Shown: positions 41,510-50,863, counted from the first letter of the stretch. The stretch is DNA of 64,000 nt from Amylostereum areolatum (GCA_012932865.1 SAXG01000005.1:1357121-1421120); one strand, 5' to 3'. Notes: a model not told the origin generated them from the sequence alone. Numbers and translations are program-made.

Positions 41510-41866
41510 GCACACGGACGAACTGTTACTCATCATCATACGCACTCGGACTCTCCCTCTCCCCCTATCATTACGCCCTCGCATCTGTCACTTACGACAC
41601 TTCTCGGACTGATCAAGGACTGCGCCCTCCTTCGTACGCATATTCTCCTCGGACTTCTCTACTGCACTGGTTTCTATCGCTATGAGGAAGGCGAAACGCT
41701 TGATATTCTCCCTACGGCGCGCTGGACGCGTCGCTTACTTACGACTGATTTGATTATGTACGAACCCCTGCTTACGATTGAAGGCAATGATGTAATCATT
41801 GCCTCTTCACATCGTAAGGATAAAAGGAAAGCCACAGCGACAACGACATCCTCAGTAATTGTCTAG
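41510..41866 (+). other. Open frame after ORF4 in element A
   Basis: In frame with ORF4 after its TAA, the sequence is open to TAG 41864-41866. It encodes a plausible globular piece (LLGLIKDCALLRTHILLGLLYCTGFYRYEE, here given as positions about 41600-41690 only; then Lys/Arg-rich at the end). It has no early ATG. A GTAAGC donor at the ORF4 stop suggests it could be a second exon of ORF4. Confidence 0.3.
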
Positions 41867-41899
41867 CAAAACCCACTCGCACCACCCAAACCTACCAAA

Positions 41900-42283
41900 A
41901 TGTCTTCTACTCTCACCTCGTCCTCGCGTAACCTCTCCACCGTCGACACCACTCCTCCTACTACCCCTCCTCCCTCACCCGTCCTCTCACGCACTCCCAC
42001 GCCCGACCCACAAGACGAAGAACTCCTTCGTCATCTCAAACGAATCACGGAACTCCTAAACCGTCCGGACGTCGCTCGCGTCATGAAGAGGCCGAGAAGC
42101 CTAGACGAAGAAGCCATGCAGGAGTCGAAGGGAAGATGCGGCATCAAGGGACTCTTCCGAAAACGCGGGCCTCGGTTCAAGAGCCCGGATCACGCGACGA
42201 CGGCGAGGATAGGACATCGGCTAGGGGCTACTACGATAGATGAGGAGGACCTGAAAGTAGTAGAGGCGTTGTTAAAGCGATAG
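41900..42283 (+). CDS. Element A ORF5: ~127-residue basic protein
   Basis: The ATG at 41900 gives a Ser/Thr/Pro-rich start, then DEELLRHLKRITELLNRPDV, a charged helix, and a basic C-terminus rich in Arg and Lys ending VVEALLKR. No known domain is recognised. It aligns over its C-terminal ~98 residues with the frame at 1-298 in the divergent copy A', where the stop position is also kept. It may bind nucleic acid, judged only from charge. Confidence 0.6.
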   Translation: MSSTLTSSSRNLSTVDTTPPTTPPPSPVLSRTPTPDPQDEELLRHLKRITELLNRPDVARVMKRPRSLDEEAMQESKGRCGIKGLFRKRGPRFKSPDHATTARIGHRLGATTIDEEDLKVVEALLKR

Positions 42284-42360
42284 AATAGAATTCTATCGCT
42301 GAGGTCCGAACAAAAGATATAAAAGAGTGAACATCAGAAAGCGACAAATCCAGAAGCACG

Positions 42361-42765
42361 ATGCAATCAACACAATCACCCGATCTCGCGATTTTCGATA
42401 TGCCCACTCCACGCTGGCTCATCCCCGTCATCAGCGTCATCGTAGGACTTACGATCCTCACCTTCGTCGCATCGACTATATTCCTTCTCCAATGGCGAAG
42501 AGCGAACGATCGACACCACGTTCAAGATATCCCTCTAGAACCACTTCGATTCAGGAATCTACAGGACGTAGATTCTAGAGAGGGGGATAGTGTTACAACT
42601 TGCCCAAGGTACTTCATTTTCCATTTCCTTACTAGGAAGGACGTCGCTAAACGACGGATTACGACTGTGCCCCAGTTCGTAACCGTCTCAACGACGCGAC
42701 GACGACAGTGCCACAGATCGTCACCATCCCGACGACAGGGCCACAGATCGTCACCGTCTCAATGA
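42361..42765 (+). CDS. Element A ORF6: small predicted single-pass membrane protein
   Basis: The ATG at 42361 gives a 134-codon frame. It has a short polar start, then a ~26-residue hydrophobic span flanked by Trp (about residues 18-43), a double Arg, and a conserved tail (LEPLRFRNLQDVDSREGD). The C-terminal ~58 residues are encoded within the 3' LTR. Compared with the copy at 373-783, changes in the hydrophobic span are conservative (Val/Ile/Leu exchanges) and most of the tail is identical. It stands in the env position but lacks a signal peptide and any surface domain. It may be a viroporin-like or membrane-anchoring accessory protein. The function is inferred from topology only. Confidence 0.6.
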   Translation: MQSTQSPDLAIFDMPTPRWLIPVISVIVGLTILTFVASTIFLLQWRRANDRHHVQDIPLEPLRFRNLQDVDSREGDSVTTCPRYFIFHFLTRKDVAKRRITTVPQFVTVSTTRRRQCHRSSPSRRQGHRSSPSQ

Positions 42766-43158
42766 CAGTGCCACAGATCGTCACCGTCTCAACGGCATAG
42801 CTACGACAGTGCCACAGTCTCGTCCCCGTAGATACTTGATGCGACCGTTGCTCAATGTACATATATTTACTCGACCTCCTTTCTTATAAAAGGAGGCTCA
42901 TCGAACGAGCCATTCCCCAGCTCGTTCTCTTTGTAAATACAGGACTGTTCTAAATAGAACCTCCTCTTAAAACTACTAAAGAGAGCATAAAGTAACTAAG
43001 TCGAAAGCTCGCCTAAGTCTTCTGTGAAGACTTACTGCTTCGCTTATCGACCTCTAACTTCGTATAGCCGAGACGTCTGGATCACCTGATCCCACCTCTC
43101 ATCCACACGAGTACTGTAGCCTGAGCCGCTTGTCACGTGATAAGGACCATCCTTAACA
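42591..43158 (+). repeat. 3' LTR of element A (568 bp)
   Basis: It follows the polypurine tract GAGAGGGGGATAG and is followed by ACTCG (43159-43163). The TATA box at 42885 and the decamer at 42919-42928 keep the 34-nt spacing. Confidence 0.95.
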
Positions 43159-43163
43159 ACTCG

Positions 43164-43809
43164 AATGTGTGGGCGTGTGATTTGGAGGGGTGGCGTAAGA
43201 TAAACAGTGGGGGGGAGATCCGTGCTGACGGTGGAAGGGGCGGCCAGTGGGCTGTTCAATACATTCAGCTGAGGGGGGGGGAGGGTGATGTCGAGTGAAG
43301 TGTCGGCGTCGGCGATCGGAGCCATCGGCGGGTTCCGCGACGTGGGGGAGATGATGTTCTTCACCCAGAATGCTGCATACAAATGGTAAGAATGGCATGC
43401 GAGCAGCACGGAGCGCCAACACACCTCTATGCCCGTGATCCGCGGCCACCTCCCACCACCTCCGTTTGGTGACCAGCACCAGGTTGATGGTGCGTGCACG
43501 CTCGACCCGACCATCCCGAGAGCGTTGGACGTTGAAGAGGGCTGTGATAAGCCGGGGATACTCATTGATGTTCAGGGCGTGGGCCTCGTCAATGTAGCAG
43601 GCCAGAATTTGTTTCTAGACTTGTGTTAGAGTGAGTCAGAAAAGAAAAAAGAAACGCACAAAGTAGCGGCTAAATGCCTTCCACCACTTGACATTTGGCT
43701 CTCCTTGTGTGTTGGTGAGCGTGTGTACTGCGGTGAGGAGCTTGGCCTCGAGCCGCACGAATGTCGGTGAAAATGGGTGACTGTCGACGTCGAGAGGCGG
43801 GGAGGACAT
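43164..43809 (-). pseudogene. Gene Y2, 5' part (gene split by element A)
   Basis: The ATG at 43809 opens MSSPPLDVDSHPFSP, followed by RLEAKLLTAVHTL and EPNVKWWKAFSRYF, matching Y1. A second exon (INEYPRLITALFNVQRSRDG) matches the second Y1 exon closely. A third (AFWVKNIISP onward) enters the disordered region and is cut at 43163 by element A. The rest, with the cysteine cluster and helical region, lies at 17600-18691. It is divergent from X2 across 218 bp. Confidence 0.62.
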
Positions 43810-44027
43810 GGCGATGAAAGGAGAAGAGGAGCAGCCCACAGAGCGAACTGACTTAACATGCGGCGTTGCCACGTCAGGTCACGTGACCATCTCGGCAACG
43901 GCCGACCTAAGCAAACGTGTCTGCCGACGAGTCGCGTCACACCCTCTTCCTCACCACCCCTCCCCTTCCCTCTCCCCTGTTAACGTCTTTTTTCGCGTCT
44001 CCCATTGTTCCACTGTCCCCTGACACC
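43810..44027. promoter_or_regulatory. Bidirectional promoter region between Y2 and X2
   Basis: 218 bp between the two divergent start codons, containing CACGTGAC and pyrimidine-rich stretches typical of fungal promoters. It is equivalent to 15710-15908. Confidence 0.45.
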
Positions 44028-45658
44028 ATGTCAGTCGTTTCGGATGGCCCTCCAACCGTCATGCGCCTGCAGTACGCGCTCGCCTATGCGCTGGCGGTGT
44101 CTAGGAGGCCGAGAAAGGATGGACGCGTTTTTTTGCCTGTGTCAACGTGGTGGGACCGTTACATGGAAGAGATGGTGCGTCCTGTTTTTTTCCTGCTTAC
44201 TCTGGGGCTTATTTTCGCGAAAGGTTGACGAGGCCCACATCCGATCGGAGCTGTCGGCGCACGGCGTGTTCAGCGGGTCGGAGCCCGACATCCACCCCAT
44301 ATTCGACATTGCGACCCCCGACATTGCTCAGCGGATTCTCGCCTTCAAGACCATTGACCTGCGTATTCCCACCCTCAAGCCCGGGGGAGAGCAGTGGTGG
44401 TCGCGCGGAGGTGTGTGGCATGTGAATATTGCCTCCGATGTCCCACTGACCTTTCGTCCCAGAGTTCTATCGCAGTGTGGACAACTCACCGAATGCGCGT
44501 GACCATTCATTCTCCCCCCCAGCCCCCAAGACGAATGCCATCATCACCGCCCCTGCCCCTGCCCCTGCTGCTGTTGTTTCGACCTCTAGACCTGCTCCGA
44601 ATACCGACGGCTCCGACTCCGACGACTCCGAAGAGGGTGGCACATTCATTGCGCCCCCCATCAAGCGACGTACCTTGAAGGCGGATGCCTCCGCACCCAC
44701 GCCCATGGACGTCGACGAGGAAGGAGCTGAGCCGATGGCTGTGGACGACGTGGAGGTCATCCAGTCGGATGAGGACAGTGTCCATTCGATTGACGGCAAG
44801 GACTGGCCCAATCAGGTGTGTACTCGTCTCCTATGCATTGTATAATATCTCATAGCTCACTAGACTCCCTGTGATCGGTGCAGGAAAACCGACGAACTGT
44901 GCTGGTCGACACCAGGGAACAGCACGTCGTGCTCTCGGTGCCAGTTCCGAAAGCAGGCATGCAGCCACTCGCAAAAGAACACTTTTACTTCCTACAAGAA
45001 ATGGCTTGAGCTTCGGGCCGTGAAAAAGGTAAACCGGATTCCACTTTATCGGCGACCTGAGAAAGGCCCCGATGAACGTGCTCCGACCCCGACGGCTCCG
45101 ACGGCGGGTCCTTCTCGGCGGACCAAGGCAAAAGTCATAGTCGAGGTTGACGCTCCGATGAAGACCCGGGCGGCGAAGAAGGACAAGGGTAAGGGTGTTT
45201 CCCGTGCCACGAAAGGTATATTTCCGCTTTTTTTTTTCTTTTGTTCTTTACTTTCTAATTTGTTTTTCACTTTTGCAGGTTCGATGAGTGACCTTGATGC
45301 TAGAATTGGGCACCATCTCGAAGCTTTCACGGCAACTCTGCTTGAGGCCATGAAGTCGGAGCAGGAGCAAACGGAGAAGGCCATCCAGGACGCCCTCAAG
45401 CCTGTCGTCGATGGCATCGCAAAACTCAAGGCGAAGAACAAGATGGTCTTGTATGAGCTCAACGAGCTCCACAAGTTCATGGGAAGTGTTGCCGATGATG
45501 CTGGCGAGGTTCGGGACCAGGCCGAGGCGGTGCAAGAGCAGTTAAAACGTGTGTTCGGCGATCAGGGTGGGGAGGAGGGGGAAGAGAAAGGGGGCGAAGA
45601 AGGGGGCGAGGATGAGGATGAGGATGAGGATGAGGATGAGGATGAGGATGAGGAGTGA
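44028..45658 (+). CDS. Gene X2: Zn2Cys6-like cluster + coiled-coil protein
   Basis: The ATG at 44028 gives MSVVSDGPPTVMRLQYALAY. A GTGCGTCC intron is followed by an exon with PGGEQWWSRGG, like WWNIGGG in X1. A disordered acidic exon ends HSIDGKDWPNQ. A GTGTGT...ACTAG intron (about 44816-44863) precedes the cluster C-x2-C-x6-C-W-x8-C-x2-C-x6-C-SH (44870-44967). A basic region (RRTKAKVIVEVD, KTRAAKKDKGKG) and a pyrimidine-rich intron (about 45216-45279) follow. The last exon is a long charged helix (ARIGHHLEAFTATLLEAMKS onward), ending in an (Asp-Glu) repeat tail at 45658. This is the best-preserved intact member of the family here. Confidence 0.7.
45608..45655 (+). repeat. GAGGAT tandem repeat
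   Basis: About eight GAGGAT units encode the (Glu-Asp)n C-terminus of X2. It is probably length-variable among alleles. Confidence 0.85.
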
Positions 45659-46079
45659 ATCTTGTACTGTAGACAGGGTATCGAATGTTCAAATCGTGTT
45701 CATGCTCATGGCTTGAGATCTGAGAGGTTCGGCACGCCGACGAACACACGCCGACAGGGTCCGACGAGACCAAGGAGTCCGACGAGACCAAGGAGACGGG
45801 GTCCGATGGGGTCCGATGTGTCCGACCGGCGACAGACTCCGACATTCGCCAGACCACGAACTAATAGTATTTAATTGCTACATTTCTACTATAGGTTCAC
45901 TTAACTATGACTTCAACTAGTGTATACATGAAGCCCTCCATGGGCCCACGTGTGACCACACCCCATGGGCCCACCGTGGGGTATGTGTCGGCAACACCTT
46001 ATTTGACCTGTGAAGTATGTGTCTCAATGTCCTTATTTGGCTAAGGGAGGTCACATCATCAATGAACATCGCACTTGCA
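45659..46079. other. Intergenic, GTCCGA-rich
   Basis: No gene seen. 45740-45845 contains a loose array of TCCGAC/TCCGAT words (GGTCCGACGAGACC, AGTCCGACGAGACC and relatives), two of which form a direct repeat of about 20 bp. Confidence 0.5.
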
Positions 46080-47117
46080 CTATAAAGTTGACTGGACGAA
46101 CGCATAACAAGTAGTCGCAAGGTCCTCTCCGTCCTCCCCGTCCATCGCATCGAAATGCTTTCTTAGGATGGTGAAAAGCTGTTCGCTTGTGGTAAAGAGG
46201 CGATAGGACGCCAGGAAGACATAGCGATAACGAATATCTTTCGATGTTTGTGAGGTCTCCATAAACAGACGCACAACAAGGCCTTCTAAAGACCCTGACT
46301 CCACTTGGCCATCCTCACCCAGGTGAAGGACAACCTCTGAATCCTTCAAGGCGATATCCAGGAGGGCGTTAGGGGCCAGTGGGACGTGGGGTATCTCGGC
46401 GTTGCTTGATCTGGAACTCCAAACGGAGCTGAGGGATAGCGAAGACCCCCAGCAATTGTAACGACGGAGACCTTCCGAATCCAGTTGAGAGGATGGCGAA
46501 GGAAGAGGAGGTAAAGGAGGGACAGAATTCTCGGATGGAGACAATCTGGATGACCGTGATCGAGACCTTCTAAGTCGTGACAGGGATCGAAAGAGACCCT
46601 TAGGTTGCTCCTCAGAAGGGGATGCTGGTCGCGATGTCGAACGAAACGAGACAGGCAAATCTGTGAAGGAGTAAAGGGACGAAAAATCGGAAGATGACGT
46701 GGATAGTTGAGACAGTCGCAAATCAGCGGTAGGCAAGGAGTTAAAGTTGTCCGTTGACGACGATTTTCTCCTGCGTAGGGGGCGGTATGATGCGGATGAT
46801 GAGGAACTCGGTTCAGGGGAGGCTCGGGGATGAGAGTGCTGAGACAACAAAGAAGGGTGCCTGCGTAAGCTGAGGGAATCCCCCGAGCGTGAGGTTTGAC
46901 TGGTCAGTGGAGTGGTACGACTTTCAGGCGAGGTGAGGGTGTCGAGACCGTCCAGTCTAGGAACCGTATGCTGGTTCGCTTTTGCTCGAAGTCGAGGGGA
47001 CGACCGTGAAGGGGATGCTACGATTGACAGATCGTTTAATGAGACACGAGGAGACGAAAGGCAAGAAATGCTCGCCTGCGCGGGATGAAGGCACGACTTG
47101 ATGGGTGCTCGAACCTT
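46080..47117 (-). pseudogene. RasGEF N-terminal (REM) fragment
   Basis: The frame contains a long Ser/Arg-rich disordered region (PKGLFRSLSRLRRSRSRSSR) and then the start of a RasGEF N-terminal motif (SLEGLVVRLFMETS, YVFLASYRLFTTSEQLFTIL). It stops at 46082-46080 soon after. No RasGEF (CDC25) catalytic domain follows on this strand before gene X2. The upstream end seems to be an intron acceptor near 47117, and the true start was not found. It is most likely the remnant of a CDC25/RasGEF gene cut at the border of the accessory cluster. A functional short protein is less likely. Confidence 0.5.
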
Positions 47118-47581
47118 CCTGGTTGGGGGAATTTACCTGAGCACCCATTGCTTGAGACAATGCGAGATGGTCCGGTGAGTTCGCTATGATTGATTTTTTA
47201 CCGTTTGTAACGGATAGCAGCTGCGCTGAAAATTGCTGTAGTTCCCTGTCAGCAACGGTCTACCTGCGATGCAGGTTCAGGACGTCGCGACGAGGTACAA
47301 GGCGAGGGGAGACGAGGATAGGATCGAGGGGGGCGGGTGATAACGAAGGTGTGGACCTTCCCCTGCAGTACTTAGGGAGGATCCCCCAGGTAGCCGGAGA
47401 ATAGAAAAGGTCGAGATGACCCCTCCTCATAGATTGGTGAGCCCTTATATACATGAGGATAAGGACCCAAACGAAGACAAACAAAGCCGGAGTAGGAGTG
47501 GGTCAGAACGGACTACGAAGTGGGTACCACGGAGTACGAAGTGGGTCACAGCACGAGGCGAGGTAAGTATGACTCCAAGGT
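47118..47581. other. Possible 5' region of the RasGEF fragment
   Basis: No convincing exon was identified. Short direct repeats such as ACGAAGTGGGT lie at about 47513-47550. Confidence 0.35.
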
Positions 47582-48612
47582 CTAGATCATGACCGAGGAA
47601 GCCAAGAAGTCCGGTATGCCCGAAGGGCCGGACGCGAGGCAAAGCCGATGCGAAGTCCGATGCGAGGTCCGATGGTAAACTATAGTAAAGTAAGGTCTGA
47701 TGTATATATTCTGGAGGCGTTCATGACATTCCCGCAGCCCGTACTGAATGTCCCGGTCCTGCATATCGTTTAAATCTGCCCTAGCCTCCTGAAACTAGGT
47801 GTTAAGATATAGGAAACGTCGTCATAGAGCAACAAACACACCTCTTTAATCATCTGAAGCACGGTTTCGACTTGTTCGGGCGACTGGCTCATCAAGACTT
47901 CCTGCAGTTCGCTCGTGTCGCGAAGTATCTCTACCATCGTCATTCGCATAGCGACACCGTCTTCTCGACGCATTGTGTCGCCCGTGTCATCGGAGACCTT
48001 TTCCTTTAGGGTCATCTGTCGTCGGAGATATTGAGTTCCGTATATACGGTGTTCGGAATTGGATACCGTACGTTGAACTGGGTTGTAAAAGCCTCGATGT
48101 CGCGGCGACAATAACCAATTCCTTCCTTTATTTCTCGCTGTCGTATGAAGGCTCGAGTTCTGCTGAAGGTTGCCCAGCCTTGAATTCTTACATTGATGCG
48201 GGTCATTAGACTGAAATATCACCAGTCAACCGCGATACCCGAGAAAGAAATTCCTGGAACAACTCACCTGACGACCTGGGTGTAGTCTCTTTGCTCACCC
48301 GAATCCCCGGGCTCTTTCCCTTTCTCTTGAAACGCCAGCATTGTACTCGTGCACAAATTCGCTAGATTCCGACAGTGTGACTGTGATCGAATGTAGATAT
48401 GTAAGTAGCAGAGAGCCAATGAATCAAATGGCCGCCGACCTGATACACTTTGACATCTTCCACCGCGGAATGCATACTATACACTGTTTACATTAGGTGT
48501 GCGTTGGTGAGACTGATAATGTGAGGATGAGAGGAACCGGTAACGCACCTAGGGAGACACCTGTATCATAGCCTTGGATACCAGAGAGCGGCAGCACGTT
48601 TCGCACACTCAT
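47582..48612 (-). CDS. Uncharacterised multi-exon gene, N-terminal-type helical region
   Basis: The ATG at 48612 gives MSVRNVLPLSGIQGYDTG. Short exons follow with MHSAVEDVK, then LCTSTMLAFQEKGKEPGDSG. Another exon has REIKEGIGYCRRDIEAFTTQF, and one has EILRDTSELQEVLMSQSPEQ. A last piece has ARADLNDMQDRDIQYGLREC, with stop at about 47582. The helical Cys/Arg pattern resembles the N-terminal adaptor regions of agaricomycete kinase or NLR-like proteins, which I recall only in general terms. No catalytic domain follows, so it may be truncated. Exon joins are tentative. Confidence 0.4.
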
Positions 48613-49024
48613 TCGGATACGAATATTAAGGAAGAAATCAGAGAATTATAAAACACATGAGAGATGAAGCAAGGGACAGGAAAAGGTCGGGATAGCCTAA
48701 GTGGTTAGTACTTTAGTAGCTGGTTGGATGTAGTTGAACTGTTGAATCATTGGATAGATGCAGATGGTTACCGCAATGGCTTTGCCCCGTTGTTGGACAG
48801 GTGATATGATGAATTGATTGTTTACCCAGAGGTATCTCACCGTCACGCCTGACAATCTCAGTCGCACCATGTAGCAGCGTGTTAGGCTGATAGCATCATT
48901 ATAGGATGAGCTAGAGTTTACGATGCAAAGGCATACTCGAGTCTCGTATCTGATTTGTCCGTGGTGTTTGTAGAAATCCACTTCCTCACCCATCCTGGCT
49001 CTCAATTGATAATTGTAAAAACTG
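48613..49024. other. Intergenic, no gene seen
   Basis: It is AT-richer than its surroundings. No conserved frame was found. It ends at the tRNA gene. Confidence 0.5.
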
Positions 49025-49120
49025 GGTAGCGTGGCCGAGTTGGTCTAAGGCGTTGGATTTAAGTTCTCCTTGATTCCCAATGGGCGCAAGTCCGCGCGAG
49101 TTCGAACCTCGCCGCTACCA
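49025..49120 (+). tRNA. tRNA-Leu, probable anticodon UAA, with short intron
   Basis: The acceptor stem GGTAGCG pairs with CGCTACC (49113-49119), then A. The D-arm region is TGGCCGAGTTGGTCTAAGGC, the leucine/serine class type. The anticodon loop TTTAAG follows TTGGA. The T arm GCGAG-TTCGAAC-CTCGC is perfect. The long variable arm (TGGGCGCAAGTCC) marks a class II tRNA. The nucleotides after the anticodon do not close the stem directly, so an intron of about a dozen nt is likely. A T6 run follows at 49121 as pol III terminator. The start GTGGCCGAGTTGG contains the A box. Confidence 0.88.
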
Positions 49121-49356
49121 TTTTTTCTCTCGATCACAGCCTACAGGAATCCCGAACCCCGAATCCGGTAGACGACTTTATCTTCTGTAACTCTGTTTGA
49201 AGTCTGGCTACGAGAGACTAGAATCCGGGCCCCGGGGTCCCCAGGCAGTGGCAGTGGCAGGTTCGCAGGTCCGCAATTGTATTTGTGTTGGAACTTCGCT
49301 CTTCTTACCAACTTTGTCTTACGATCGGTCCATCCACATACCAGATCTGCTTTCTT

Positions 49357-50155
49357 ATGCAGTTTACTTCTCGGTCCTTCACCCTTCGTGTGTCTCTAGG
49401 CTTTCGCCGATATCAAACACAGGCGCGCCTGCCCTCTTCTGCGTACACGGACCCCTCTCGGGCTACTGAAGCAGCCGTGTCCACGACTCCTGACGATCTC
49501 TCTCCCTCTCAACGACATGCCCTAAGTGCCGCGTTACGGGTGGATCAGGCCGGGGAAATTGCAGCCAACTGTATCTATCAAGGTCAACTCGTCATTCTGA
49601 AGCGGGATCGTGCCTCTGCAACCCTCCTTCAAGTCAGTCTGCGATTGCTGTTCTCTCTCTTAAACAGCCGTTCATCGTGCCTTCGCAGGATATGTGGGAC
49701 CAAGAGAAGAAACATTTGGCAGTCATGAACAAACTCCAGGTACAACATCGAGTACGACCGACCGCTCTCTGGGAAGTCGCGAAGATTGCTGGTTTTGGAC
49801 TAGGCGTGGCGACGGCCCTCATGGGCAAAGAGGCCGCCATGGCTTGTACTGAGGCGGTAGAGACAGTTATTGGAGAGCATTACGACGAGTATGTGACCAT
49901 TCTGCCTTACACTTCCCATATCTGATTTGTTCGGCGCGCACTCCAAGCCAGTTAGAGGAGATGGAAAACATGTCACCTTCCCATCCTAGCATGGCCTTGC
50001 TCAAGGACGTTATCCGAGAGTTCAGAGACGACGAATTGGAGCATCTGGACATTGCAGTCGAAAACGACTCGCAACGGGCACCTGCACACGCATTACTTAG
50101 TTCCGTCATCGGCGCAGGCTGTATGGCAGCTATTGAGCTATGCAAACGGGTCTAA
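49357..50155 (+). CDS. COQ7: COQ7, 5-demethoxyubiquinone hydroxylase
   Basis: A di-iron enzyme of ubiquinone synthesis in the mitochondrial inner membrane. The ATG at 49357 was chosen because it gives a basic mitochondrial targeting sequence (MQFTSRSFTLRVSLGFRRYQ). Exon 1 ends after RVDQAGEIAANCIYQGQ. Intron 49633-49667 is only 35 nt. Exon 2 carries MWDQEKKHL and EAVETVIGEHYDE. Intron 49889-49947 leads to exon 3 with DDELEHLDIAVEND and the stop at 50153-50155. All metal ligands are visible: Glu in DQAGE, Glu and His in EKKH, Glu and His in ETVIGEH, and Glu and His in ELEH. The protein is about 235 residues, normal for the family. It is convergent with the complex I gene, which ends 64 nt away. 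Confidence 0.93.
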
Positions 50156-50219
50156 AGCGTTGGCCCTTGACTTGTCTCGAATCGAGAACGTGTCGGACGT
50201 GATATATATTATGCAGACT

Positions 50220-50693
50220 CTAATCTTCGGTCGGCTCAAGTGACGGCGGAGGAATACGATAGAGCGACTGCCCCTTCCGTTTCGCTGTCCAGTTCCACTT
50301 ATTCTAAATGAACAAAGAATCAGTTCGAGTGCACAGATGTTGTAACGAAGCCACACACATCTTCACTGGAGGCCAGCGTATAAATCGCGCTGGGGACTAT
50401 GACGAGACCAGCCAAAGCGAGCCAGGTTGCTTTGTTTGTGAAGCGGAAGTGCCTATAGGCATCCTCGCGCTTTTGAAAGACGTTAGTAAAGACAGATCCA
50501 AAAACAAGGCGAAGTTGTTGCACCATATGGTTCCATCGTTCCACCGCAGGGTCGTGCTAACGAAAACGTGAACATTGAACACTCGTTCGGGTACGGTGGG
50601 AGTGCTGACGCACTTTCACAACATCTGGAGACGGAAGCTTCAGATAATGCTCAAAATAACAGACGAGCAGTAATACTGACCGTGGACCGCCAT
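50220..50693 (-). CDS. Complex I accessory subunit, B15/NDUFB4-like
   Basis: A small split gene with no long ORF. The ATG at 50693 gives a tiny first exon (MAVH). After one or two introns comes an exon at 50556-50524 (HDPAVERWNHM). A GTGCAACAAC...CAAAAG intron leads to REDAYRHFRFTNKATWLAL and AGLVIVPSAIYTLASSED, which includes one membrane helix. A GTGTGTGG...TTTAG intron leads to NKWNWTAKRKGQSLYR, ending at TAG 50222-50220. The order ERWN-M-RE...HFRF, membrane helix, KW-W--KRKG matches the fungal B15 (NDUFB4) subunit of mitochondrial NADH:ubiquinone oxidoreductase. The first intron boundaries are tentative. Confidence 0.75.
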
Positions 50694-50863
50694 GGTGACT
50701 GTAATATGTTAGTGTCTGCGACGGAATTGAGTTGCGTTCGGCGGGAACGCTGATCCTAGCCGCGGAGTTCTCAGCTGTTGACCCGTGTTTACTCCGGCTT
50801 TCCTCTCGACATACATCTTCTCTTTCCTTCTCTTAAGTACCATTCAAATCCTCAGCGTCACAA

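Larger units (their letters stand above)
18697..43158 (+). mobile_element. Element A: Ty3/Gypsy chromovirus with extra 3' ORFs, carrying nested B2 and B3
   Basis: 568-bp LTRs with the same ends and a matching 5-bp duplication bound this element. Subtracting B2 and B3 and their duplications leaves about 10.25 kb, large for a fungal Ty3 element. The order is LTR, self-priming PBS, gag, pol with chromodomain, four further ORFs, polypurine tract (about 42577-42588), LTR. LTRs differ at roughly 6-8 positions, so it is older than B1 but still young. It interrupts gene Y2. Pol has two stop codons, and ORF3 and ORF4 are each split by a B element. This copy is dead, but its frames show what the family encodes. 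Confidence 0.93.

Noticed and set aside
44507..44811. Antisense ORFs over X2
   Set aside because: They are shadows of the X2 acidic exon, with no intron support and low-complexity content.
13805..45658. Mating-type (homeodomain) locus
   Set aside because: Divergent paired genes suggested it, but no homeodomain is seen. The proteins carry a six-cysteine cluster instead, and neither MIP1 nor other usual flanking genes are present.
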